A stretch of 64,000 bases of DNA, taken from positions 37,729,858-37,793,857 of the forward strand of contig CM057230.1 of the NCBI GenBank assembly GCA_029891385.1. Direction: 5' to 3'. Origin of the DNA: Erythroxylum novogranatense (taxonomy: Eukaryota; Streptophyta; Magnoliopsida; Malpighiales; Erythroxylaceae). Made by a program: the position numbers and the translations under genes. Below, piece after piece: positions 54,240-64,000 of the stretch. A model generated the notes under the pieces. The model did no database searches. It was not told where the DNA came from and saw nothing but the letters and a program-made list of their open reading frames with translations. Positions within the stretch are counted from its first letter, which is position 1. Every line of letters starts with the position of its first letter.

Positions 54240-55622
54240 TTCTTCGTATGTTTGTCATCGAGGTTAATATCGCTTCGATCATAACATATGGGTATTAGAT
54301 ACCGTTGTAGCTCACACATATGCAATGATATGCAGGCCTGTGGATGATGACAACCATGAAGGAGAACTAGACTGCGTGTAGGAAATGGAGCAAGAGTTCT
54401 TTGCATTAGCCGTGAGGCACTTATTTTCATCACTCCCGGTGGGCTTGTAATTAAATTGGATGAATGTTATTTTGTACTGCTTTAACAAAGAACATATTGT
54501 CTGCTTCTTGTTTAAATAGATTTGGTTTCCATTTGACTTTTAGTAACAATGGTTGTTCTATTAGTTTGAATGGAATGCTTTATAATCTTGGTACATTATG
54601 CAATGGAATTTACATATTAGATATGTCACATCCAATTATGAATGTCAATGACACGAAAAGACATAAACGAGATAATTTAAAATCGACTTACTTATGGCAT
54701 TGTCGCTTGGCCATATAAATGAGAGACGATAGCTAAGCTCCATAAGAGTGGAAGTTTAGGGTCATTTGATTATGAATCATATGACACATGTGAATCTTGT
54801 TTATTAGGCAAGATGACTAAGTTACCCTTTAAGGAAAGGGTGAACGAGCGACTGGAGTATTAGACCTAATACATTCAGATGTATGTGGTCCGATGTCCAT
54901 CCATGCTAGAAGTGGTTGTCTTTACTTCATTACCTTTATCGATGATTATTCTCGATATGGGTACCAGATTCGATGAGATACAAATCTGAAGCATTTGAAA
55001 AGTTCAAACAATTCAGAAATGAAGTAGAAAACCAGCTTGGGAAAAGTATCAAAACATTACGATCCGATCGTGGTGAGGAATACTTAGACCAACAATTTTT
55101 AGATTATCTCAGAGATAATGAGATTTTATCTCAATGGACTCCACCTTACACACCACATCATAATGGTGTGGCAGAAAGGAGAAATCGAACCTTGTTAGAT
55201 ATGGTACGATCGATGATGGGCTTTGTAAAGTTACCAAAATCTTTTTGGGGTATGCACTCGAGACAGTTGTTTACTTGTTAAACAGAGTTCCATCGAAGAC
55301 AGTTGATGTTACTCCATATGAGATGTGGACTAACAAAAGACCCTATCTTACTCATTTGAAAGTTTGGGGTTGTCCTGCTTATGTGAAGCGGATACAGTTA
55401 GATAAACTTGATGCAAAGTCTGCCAAATGTTTGTTCGTAGGATATCCTAAAGAAACAATGGGATATCAATTCTACCTTGCTGAAGAACAAAAGGTGTTTG
55501 TTTCAAAACATGCTGTCTTTTTAGAGAAAGAGTTTCTTTTACAAGAAGATAGTGGGAGCAAAATTGAACTTGAAGAAGTTCAAGATGCTCGAACAGACAT
55601 AGATCAACTGCCTCAACTCTGA
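54240..55622 (+). pseudogene. copia protease, pre-integrase and integrase (broken)
   Basis: The protease motif near 54285-54335 needs a frame change: one base is missing after GATACCG, the same loss as in the minus-strand sister. NILSASCLNRFGFHL and the pre-integrase YLWHCRL lie at 54480-54712. Integrase core: DDYSRYG region (54945), TLRSDRGEEYLDQQF, TPPYTPHHNGVAERRNRTLLDM (55060-55200); after a one-base shift at about 55255, YLLNRVPSKTVDVTPYEMW and HLKVWGCPAYVKR to 55622. The catalytic Asp and Glu of the later core motifs are present. Confidence 0.88.
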
Positions 55623-55744
55623 AACGTGACTCATCAGATGAAGTAACAGCTCAACCTTCTACAACACATGAAGTTCGTAGGTCACGTAGGATACGCTCTG
55701 TTCCCGAGAGATATGGATTTCTCATGAATGAACAGAATGACGTA

Positions 55745-57331
55745 TTGCTCATAGAAGATAATGAGCCTACCACCTATGAAGAGGTTCTGAAGAGTTCAGA
55801 GTCTGAGAAATGACTTCATGCCATGAAGTCTGAAATGGATTCCATGTATGAAAACCAAGTATGGACTTTGGTTGAGGCACCTGAAGGAATAAAACCTGTA
55901 GGGTGTAAATAGGTTTTCAAAAAGAAAACCGACATGGATGGTAATGTGATTACCTATAAAGCAAGGCTTGTGGCTAAAGGTTTTCGTCAAAGACAAGAAA
56001 TTGACTACGACGAGACCTTCAGCCCAGTAGCAATGCTTAAATCCATTAGGATACTCCTAGCCATTGCCGTTCATTATGATTATGAGATATGACAAATGGA
56101 TGTGAAGACAGCTTTCCTAAATGGAAATCTAGCTGAGGATGTGTATATGACACAACCTGAGGGCTTCATCTCCTATATTGGCGAAAAGGTATGCAAGCTT
56201 CAGAAATCCATCTATGGATTGAAACAAGCATCCAGGAGTTGGAATATCCTTTTTGATGAGGTAATCAAAGAGTTTGGTTTCTCACAAAATTCGGATGAAC
56301 ACTGTGTATATAAGAAGGTTAGTGGGACTGCAATCGTATTCCTTGTGCTATATGTAGATGACATATTATTACTAGGAAAAGATGTCTCTATGCTACAAGC
56401 TGTGAAGATTTGGTTATCTAAACAATTTGCCATGAAAGACCTTGGTGAAGTAACTTATATCCTAGGGATAAAGATCTATAGAGATAGATCAAAAAGATTG
56501 CTTGGTCTTTCACAATCAACGTACATAGACAAGATGCTAAAGAGGTTTAGCATGGAACAATCCAAGAGAGGGTACCTTCCCGTGACTCATGGGATAACAC
56601 TTTCGAAATCTATGTGTCCTAGGACACAAGATGAGAGGATGCGCATGAATATGATCCCGTATGCATCTGCAGTAGGATCTATCATGTATGCTATGCTATG
56701 TACGAGACCCGATGTATCATATGCTCTAAGTGTTATGAGCAGATACCAATCGGATCCTGGTGAGGGTCACTAGGTGGCTGTCAAGAATATCCTCAAGTAC
56801 TTGCGAAGGACTAAGGATGTTTTCTTGATATATGGAGATGGAGATCTCAAAGTGAGCGGGTATACAGATGCCATTTTTCAATCTGATAAGGATGATTCTA
56901 AATCCCAATCAGGTTATATATTCACATTGAACGGCGGGGCAGTCAGTTGGAAGAGTTCCAAACAAGAGACAACTGCTAATTCAACAACCGAGGCAGAGTA
57001 CATTGCCGCTTCAGACGCAGCAAAGGAAGCAGTTTGGATCAAAAAGTTCATTACTGAACTTGGTGTGATTCCTAGTTGTGATGGGCCCATACAGTTGTAT
57101 TGTGACAACAATGGGGCTATTGCGCAGGCGAAGGAAACAAGGTCTCATCAACGATCCAAACACGTACTCCGCAGATATCATCTGATCAGGGAGATCATTG
57201 GTCGAGGTGATGTCCAAATAGAGAGAATTCCCACCGAGCAGAATATTGTTGATCCGTTGACAAAACCATTGTCACAGAAGAATTTTGATTCTCATGTACT
57301 CGCCTATGGTATTAGATATCAAAGCGATTGA
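55745..57331 (+). pseudogene. copia RT and RNase H with four Trp-to-stop changes
   Basis: One continuous frame: MKSEMDSMYENQVWTLVEAP, VFKKKTDMDGNVITYKARLVAKGF, QMDVKTAFLNGNLAEDVYM, SIYGLKQASRSWN and YVDDILLLGKDV with the catalytic YVDD, then CTRPDVSYALSVMSRYQSDPG, GGAVSWKSSKQET and YCDNNGAIAQAKE, ending IVDPLTKPLS near 57275. It is broken only by stops TGA 55811-55813, TAG 55910-55912, TGA 56090-56092 and TAG 56771-56773. In each case family members, including the sister copy where readable (for example GCKWVFKKK and YEIWQMDVK), have Trp TGG. No frameshift is evident. Confidence 0.93.
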
Positions 57332-57353
57332 CTTTAGGTCAAGTGGGAGATTT

Positions 57354-59181
57354 TGTTAGAGTAGTGCCCTAAAGGCAATCGCCTTTAGCTCGTTTGTACA
57401 AAGTTGTGTACATACTTTATGAATAAATAAAGAAAGGCATATTTCATTAATTTGATATTGATCAATACGCAAATTAATGAAGTCCATAATATATGACATA
57501 GCATGAAGGAAATTATGATGTGATCATACTACTGAGATTCCTATCATGTGCAATTATGTCAAGATTCAAATTATCCTAGTCATAGGATTTTCAAACCGAC
57601 ATCAGAATCCGGAGAGACTAGCACATTTCAAGCTCCTTGATTTGATCAAGCAGTGGATCTCAAAAACTGTAAATATGAGATATTTAGGGTTGAGATGTGA
57701 ATGCTTAGTAGAGGCAGTAAGTACATTGGATGACCTGCTATGAGTTCATCACATGGATGTCCTATTCTAATGTCAGTGATAATCTCATCATAGCAATGGT
57801 GCAAGTATCGTTAGACTTGAGGTACTCAAGGATATCTTGGATACTGATTTTGTGCTTTGACTCCATTCCTTGTTGCCTTACAGAGGTCGCTCATAGGATG
57901 GTGATTGGGTACAGCTTGAGGTATTCGAAGGTAATTGAGTAGCCAATAGAGGATTCACCACTTCGTGATAGCGTAAGATGATACCCATGGCCTCTTGTCG
58001 TGGTCATTACTTGAAATCGTCGAGTACATATGTCATGAAGAGTGTCTTCAAAGATGACATATGAAGTAATGAGTCCCGTGACGAGAACCGATATCACTGG
58101 ACTAGATTTGACTTAGTACCTAGTAAGAGTTGACACTTGCCCATACTCATAACCAAGTGGGGTATAGCATGGTGAAATGACTAATTGCACAAGAATTGTC
58201 TATGGAAAAGTTTGTGATATGGTTCATGATGAATATAGGTTCATTCGTCAAACCAATTACTTTTCGGTCAATTGGGGGTCATGATGTGTTGCTAGATATC
58301 GCCATGACTTGCTTGGATTAAGTGTTAATCTAAGTGGCCAACATAATCGGGAACCTAATGGGTCACACGACAAGAGTGATTCGAGAATTCAGAAATAGTT
58401 TTGACAGAGATCCAATATATGGAGAGCAATAGATTAAATGGATCCCGATGAATGAGATATGTCCCGATGAGATCGCGACATCGATATTACTGAAACAGGT
58501 CTTCGGTGTTTTTTCCATACCGGGATCCGGTAGGACCGACCCCAGTGTGACTGGACCACTTCAGCATTTATATATATATATATATCTTATTAATTAATTA
58601 AGTAATTAATTAATTAATATATATATATATATATGGCCATCGTTGATGGAAGGAGAAGATGAGGGGACACATTGATGACTCATCCTTTAACATTTAATGT
58701 CTTTAAATGTTAAAGACAAAATGGACTAAAGGACAAAAGACAAAGTGGAAGGTAATCATCGTGGGTGACAAGTGGCTATGAGTGTCGTGAGTGTTGGTAT
58801 AAAAGATGAAGAAATCAAAGGTGAATTAAGGTTGAAGAAGTTGAAAATTGTTTTTCAAGCTTCTCCTCTCTCAACATTCACGAAGCTCTTCTTCTCTCCA
58901 AGGTTCATCTTCTCCTCCATCGTTATTTTCCAAGCTCTCCAAGAATAAAGGTAAGATCTAGCAGTCTTTACTTTATTCAAGCTATTCCCGGGTCAAAGGG
59001 TTTGCCTCGGTTAGGTTCTCCGATCTCTGCGTGGATACCGTTAGAGACGGTCTCTTTTGATCGTTATGGTTTGACATTGTTATATAGACACATGGATCCT
59101 GGCTTTCGGGAAGGTCCCGGAACAAAAAATTTTGTTTTCTGCACCGTGTGCATGTGATGTACATACCGGAATTTTCCTACA
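57354..59181 (+). repeat. 3' LTR of plus-strand copia element
   Basis: 1828 bp, matching 49454-51305 closely, with the same start hairpin (57369-57388) and TA-rich tracts at 58566-58634. AGTTA follows. Confidence 0.93.
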
Positions 59182-59245
59182 AGTTATAATTTAGCAAAGA
59201 AAGAGGTGAAGAAGATAGTCTTAGAAGACGAACTTGGGGCTATGA
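59182..59245 (+). pseudogene. LINE relic, right part
   Basis: After the second AGTTA the LINE frame resumes: NLAKKEVKKIVLEDELGAMRTY, the Ala/Lys-rich linker that precedes RT in plant L1 elements. Similarity fades after about 59245. Confidence 0.7.
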
Positions 59246-61372
59246 GAACTTATATCAATAATTGGATCCCAATAGGAACCCTGTATGTTAGGGAGATTCC
59301 TATTGGGACGTCGTCGTCGTCGTTTTACTATTAAAGAATTCATGTTAGAAAAACTTTCAACCATTAAAAAAATGGTAACAAGTGAAATATAAGCTGATAT
59401 TTTTACCAAAATATAAGTTGAATCCTGACATTTTGAAGCGTTTAAAATAAACCTTAATATTTACAAAACATTCAAAATGAACTTTAATTAGATAAAAAAT
59501 TAGATGGAGTTAAGTTTTCAAATATTATATGTCATATTAGTGCTGATGTGACAATATTTTATATTTTTAATCTAATATATTTTTAATTTAACACATCCGT
59601 CCTAATATGTCATATGACACCCATAAAGCATAAGAAGTTCCATGTGTCGTATTTAAATTATTTTTAAATTTTTATTTTAAATTATTAATACAAACTAATT
59701 AAATTATAGCTAACCCTAATTAACTTAATTACAATTTGATTAAAATAAATTTTAGTAATTATCAAACAACTATAAGAACCCTAATTCCTAATTTTTTTAA
59801 TTCTCCCACCATCTCTTAAAGCCTTAATTCTAAGTTCTCCCAATGTCAATGGCCATTAGAAGAACAAAAAAAACCTTATTTGTGTTTTATGATTTGGCTT
59901 TAGATCCCTTTTTATTTGATTGGTGACGAAAAGGTTTCTACTTCCTAGAATTTTGTTTCTAGGTGATAATTGTATTTGCATTTTTTACTGTTTGTGGCCT
60001 TTTCAAATAATCTTTAAGCAAAATGGTTTTTATTAATACTCTTGTTCTCAAACTTACATTACTTGATGTATTGATTGTTATTTGGATTGGAGAAGTTTGT
60101 GTTGCTTGTATTTAATCATAAAGAATTTATTTGTAATAGTTGAGGTTTTAAAGGAGAAAATTATCATGTATTTATAATAAAAGGTACTTCAGTTATGTCT
60201 TTTTAAAACCATGTATCCTTTTACTAGTACTAGTTGATTAAAATAGTTTTAGTTTAGTAAAATAGTATTGATACGAAAATCTCAAGAAAACAAGGTTCTT
60301 GAAGACAAGGTTCTTGAAACCCCCTAATCCTATTAAATCAAAACCTTAATCTTTCAATTCTAATAACGTGAAAGATCAAACCCCAAATCATAAATTTGAG
60401 ACCTAATCCCAAAGAAATCAGAAATCAATTTACGTTCAAGTACGTACTTATTGATGTAAATCAATTTCTTGAAATAACCATGAAGACATTCACGCCTTAC
60501 TTGAAAAATTCAACTCTGAAATTTTTATTCATCCAAAAAACTATGTTACAAGGATATAATAAGGTATAAATACCCTTAACCAAGTCCAAACCTTAATAGG
60601 AATGGGTTTGCAAGCCCATTGAATATAATCTAATCCAAGTCCTTTTAGGAATGGGCTAAACACATTTAAACAAATAAGTCTCAAAATAGTCCATAAAAAC
60701 AGATGGTACGACAACAACCTAGAATCACTGTCTAGATCACCTCCATTTCAATGATTGTTCCCAAACCTAAATTCAATCAATCTAACAAGACCCTTCACCC
60801 CCAAAACAACAAGGAATTGGTAACAAAGAATATAAAGATTGTAGGAATTGAATTAACGCCACAAGTTAGAACTTACTTGATAAAGGAAATAACAAAAATA
60901 GAAGACTAATTTAAGAGGGGCGAATTGGGCTTTTAAACTAGGCCCACAAGCTTGGTTCCTTAAAATAAAACATGCACATGACTTTTTTAATGAAACACAT
61001 GCACACTTAATGCAAATCAACCCATGAAAAAGCCTAAAAGAAGTCCACATGCCCTTTATAAGATAAAATAAGCCCAAGCTCATTGATTAGACTTGTGCTC
61101 GTGAAAATTGGCTAAGTGTTAGCCCTCTTGGTTTGATGCCTCCAATGTGCACACACACTTAGGCATCTTCCTAATTTCTTCCCCATGCTTGATCAACAAA
61201 ACTTCTTGAAGTTCTTGCGAAACAAAAGCTTGTACATAAATCTAAAATTGTGCTTTGAGCTTGTTAGAGCATGACCTTGTAATTAGACCTATTGGCATCC
61301 TTAAGTCTCCATTGCCTTGGTGAGTTGTATCATTTCCTCCCTTCTCAAAAGGATTCGTCCTCCAATCAAGAC
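59246..61372. other. intergenic, no gene recognised
   Basis: AT-rich, with a GTC trinucleotide run at about 59309-59322. No coding frame is supported. The stretch from about 61080 to 61372 is probably the 3' end of the following Ty3/gypsy element: on the minus strand TTGGAGGACGAATCC and a purine block GAGAAGGGAGGAAATG (about 61349-61334) resemble the end of pol in that group. I could not find its LTR. Confidence 0.5.
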
Positions 61373-62584
61373 CTACATTATTAAAGGGAGATAAATCAGA
61401 AACATTAAAAGTAGCACTAACACCATACTCACTGGCAAATCCACCCTATAGGCATTGTCATTGATGCGTTCAAACACTTGAAAAGGACCATCGCCTCTAG
61501 GATCGAGCTTAGACTTCCTTTGTTTAGGAAATCTCTCCTTCCTGAAGTGCAACCAAACCCAATTTTCAGGCTCAAACTTCATCACCCTGCGCCCTTGATT
61601 GGCTCTTTGGGCATACTTCTTGTTCTTTTCCTCGATGTGCTGCCTAGCTTTCTCATGTTTCGTCTTAACCAATTCAGCCCTTTGCTGCCCATCTACATTA
61701 ACAATCTCATTCAAGGGTAAAGGCCACAAATCCAATGGAGTTAATGGGTTAAAACCATACACAATCTCAAATGGAGAATAACCTGTAGAAGAATGAATGC
61801 TTCTATTATATGCAAACTCAATCAAAGGCAAACAATCTTCCTAAGCTTTCAAATTTTTACCCACAACAGCAAGCAGTAAAGATCCCAAGGTTTTATTAAC
61901 CACTTCAGTTTGTCCATTTGTTTGGGGATGACAAGTTGTAGAAAACAAAAGTTTTGTTCCCAATTTATTCCATAGAACACGCCAAAAGTGACTTAAAAAC
62001 TTAGAATCCCTATCTGAAACAATAGTTCTTGGAATGCCATGCAACCTAACAATATCCCTAAAAAACAAATCAACAGCATATGTAGCATCATCAGATTTAT
62101 GACTTGCAATAAAATGAGCTATTTTACTAAATCTATCAACTACAACAAAGATGCTATCACGTCCTTTCCTAGTCCTAGGCAATCCTAACTCAAAATCCAT
62201 AGATATATCAATCCAAGGACTAATAGGGACAGGTAGAGGTGTGTACAACCTATGTGGTTGCACCTTGGACTTGGTTTGCCTACACGCTACACAACTAGAG
62301 CAAACTCTTTCAACATCCTTTTTCATGTTAGGCTAATAAAAATGCTCCTATAATATGTCAAGTGTTTTAGCAATACCAAAATGTCCCATTAAACCTCCAT
62401 CATAAGACTCCCTAACAAGCATCTCACGCATAGAACAAGTAGGAATACATAGTTTATTATCTCTAAACAAATATCCATCATTCCTATAAAAATTTTGAAA
62501 AGCAACTTGCTCACATGCATCGTACACATTAGCAAAGTTAGAATATGATTTATACAAATCTTTTATATACTCAAACCCAATCAA
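61373..62584 (-). pseudogene. Ty3/gypsy integrase (broken)
   Basis: The zinc domain lies at 62584-62280 (ESYDGGLMGHFGIAKTLDIL, then [13 protein letters not shown]). Core: [51 protein letters not shown] and [27 protein letters not shown] at 61843-61841 replaces the Trp of the KAWEDCLP motif; the frame then continues to 61373 with LIEFAYNRSIHSSTGYSPFEIVYG and a C-terminal SH3-like part (KLDPRGDGPFQVFERINDNAYRVDLP). A stop also lies at about 62334 between the zinc and core parts. Confidence 0.88.
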
Positions 62585-62871
62585 CTTAGAAGAGAAGAGA
62601 TTCGAGCATACCTCCTAGACAATGCATCAGCGATCACATTTTCTTTACCTTGCTTGTATTTCACAACATATGGGAATGTCTCTATGAACTCCAGCCACTT
62701 AGCATGTCTTTTATTTAACTTACCTTGGCGCTTAAGATGCTTCAAACTCTTATGATCAGTGTGAATCACGAATTCCTTTGGCCATAGATAATGTTGCCAA
62801 GTTTGTAGAGCTTTTACTAATGCATATAGCTCCTTGTCATAAGTAGAATACTTCAATTGAGTACCATTCAA
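62581..62871 (-). pseudogene. Ty3/gypsy RNase H, C-terminal part
   Basis: [35 protein letters not shown] with the catalytic Asp, and [13 protein letters not shown] one-base shift at about 62590 separates it from the integrase zinc domain frame. Confidence 0.88.
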
Positions 62872-62878
62872 CTTCTCA

Positions 62879-63728
62879 CTAAAATAGGCAATAGGACGCC
62901 TTCCCTACAACAAAACAACACCAATACTTTATCCCAGAGGCATCACATTCAATCTCAAAAGTAGAAGAAAAATAAGGTAAACAATTTCCCCACTTAAATC
63001 CTACCTCCTTTTTAACAATCTCAGTCAATGGAGCTGCAATAGAACTAAAATCTTTCACAAACCTCCTATAGAAACTAGCAAGTCCATGAAAAAATCTCAC
63101 CTAAGTAACACTTGTAGGTCTCAACCACTCCCTAATTGCCTTGACCTTTTCTTGGTCTACCTTAATTCCATTATAAGAAACAACATAGCCAAGAAATATG
63201 ACACGATCTATGCAAAATGTACACTTCTTTAACTTAGCATACAACTTTTTTGCCTTAAGTGCATCTAACACAAGCCTAAGATGTTCAATATGCTCATTAA
63301 TGCTTTTGCAATAGATCAATATGTCATCAAAATATACCACAACAAACTTACCAATAAATGACCTCAAAACATGATTCATCAAACGCATAATGTACTAGGA
63401 GCATTAGTTAAGCCAAAAGGCATCACAAGCCACTCATATAAACCATGTTTTGTTTTAAAAGCAGTTTTCCATTTATCACCAATGTTCATTCTAATCTGGT
63501 GGTAACCACTCATAAGATCAATTTTGGTAAACACACATGCACCATGCAATTCATCAGCCATATCATCCAATCTAGGTATAGGTGGCGATATTTTACCGTT
63601 ATCTTGTTAACAGCTCTGCAATCCACACACATGTGCCAACTCCCATCCTTCTTTGGAACCAATATCACTGGCACGACACAAGAACTAAGACTCTCCTTGA
63701 TGTGTCCCTTTTGTAGCAATTCTTTCAC
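62879..63728 (-). pseudogene. Ty3/gypsy reverse transcriptase (broken)
   Basis: From right: [25 protein letters not shown] (63690-63615); shift; [18 protein letters not shown] and [20 protein letters not shown] (63540-63385); shift caused by one missing T; FVVVYFDDILIYCKS with the YFDD catalytic motif (about 63350) and FLGYVVSYNGIKV; TAG at 63103-63101; [19 protein letters not shown] (63095-63040). An internal deletion of roughly 25 codons follows KWGN before FEIECDASG. Confidence 0.88.
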
Positions 63729-63788
63729 TTGCTTTTGGAGTTCCTTAGTTTCTTCAGGATTAGCCTTATAAGCAGGTCTATTTGGAAT

Positions 63789-63983
63789 TTACGCCCCAGG
63801 CATGAAGTCAATTTGATGTTCTATTCCTCTAATGGGCGGCAACTCCTTAAGCAATTCCTCAGGAAAAACATCTCCATACTCTTGCAAAAGATAAACAACA
63901 CTACTAGGCAAACAAGGGTCAAGGTCAGATTCATTAAAATAAGCTTGCTTGTACAAAAGTACAAACAAACATCTCCTTTCCAT
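63789..63983 (-). pseudogene. Ty3/gypsy pol, protease-RT linker
   Basis: LLQEYGDVFPEELLKELPPIRGIEH and QIDFMPGA, the conserved linker just before RT in this group. The upstream part is beyond the window. Confidence 0.8.
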
Positions 63984-64000
63984 ACAAGAAACCTTTACAT

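Larger units (their letters stand above)
49454..59181 (+). mobile_element. 9.7-kb Ty1/copia retrotransposon in LINE relic
   Basis: LTRs of 1852 bp (49454-51305) and 1828 bp (57354-59181), TGTTAGAG...TTCCTACA, are flanked by AGTTA at 49449-49453 and 59182-59186. The primer site TAGTATCAGAGCC (initiator Met type, one mismatch) follows the 5' LTR, and a purine tract AAGTGGGAGA precedes the 3' LTR. Between primer site and gag lies a 2.1-kb leader with two repeat arrays. Gag, protease, integrase, RT and RNase H follow. The RT/RNase H part is in one frame with four stops, all at Trp codons. It is the same family as the element at 27298-36863, in the opposite orientation. Confidence 0.95.
61373..63983 (-). 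mobile_element. Ty3/gypsy element pol region, truncated by window edge
   Basis: Minus-strand pol in the order RT, RNase H, integrase from right to left. The RNase H-integrase style ([29 protein letters not shown]) suits a chromovirus-type lineage; I did not see a chromodomain. Several frameshifts and stops are present. Gag, protease and 5' LTR would lie beyond the right edge. Confidence 0.88.

Overview
The window looks like a heavily transposon-invaded stretch of a eudicot nuclear genome. The one host gene is a TIR-NBS-LRR (TNL) resistance gene; TNLs are widespread in eudicots and absent from grasses. Almost everything else is plant LTR retrotransposons (Ty3/gypsy and Ty1/copia) and one LINE. 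I cannot name the species. No rRNA, tRNA or CRISPR feature was seen.

Layout. 3-509: end of a Ty3/gypsy gag. 510-2486: AT-rich intergenic DNA with AAT microsatellites. 2666-12982: decayed Athila-like Ty3/gypsy element on the minus strand (tRNA-Asp primer site, gag, protease, RT, RNase H, integrase). 13472-37613: one TNL gene, plus strand. Its TIR exon is tandemly duplicated, exon 2 is split by a young copia element (16097-23338) that itself carries a 2.4-kb solo LTR (18230-20637), the exon 2/3 interval holds a copia relic (24491-25231), and the LRR exon is split by a 9.6-kb copia element on the minus strand (27298-36863). 38634-48223: complete-length Tat-lineage Ty3/gypsy element with dual RNase H, a 111-bp minisatellite and an intact antisense ORF of 488 codons. 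48700-49453 plus 59182-59245: LINE fragment split by a third copia element (49454-59181), same family as the one in the LRR exon but opposite orientation. 61373-63983: another Ty3/gypsy pol on the minus strand, running off the right edge.

Five insertions have readable 5-bp target-site duplications: ATAGC (copia in exon 2), CCAAG (solo LTR), ATATC (copia in LRR exon), AATAC (Tat element) and AGTTA (copia in LINE). Four of the five targets are coding sequence, and removing each insert restores the target reading frame, so the order of nesting can be read directly.

Most interesting: (1) the TIR duplication joins in frame, so splicing would give a TIR-linker-TIR protein; (2) the Tat element keeps an intact antisense coiled-coil ORF with its own TATA box and 5' intron, while its gag-pol is broken; (3) the large copia family carries an array of the 10-bp palindrome AAGTCGACTT in its leader, inside a putative leader intron whose splice sites are conserved between two diverged copies; (4) nonsense codons in several elements are mostly Trp or CAG codons lost by C-to-T/G-to-A change, the mark of cytosine deamination in silenced DNA. 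No intact autonomous transposon and no intact resistance gene is visible.
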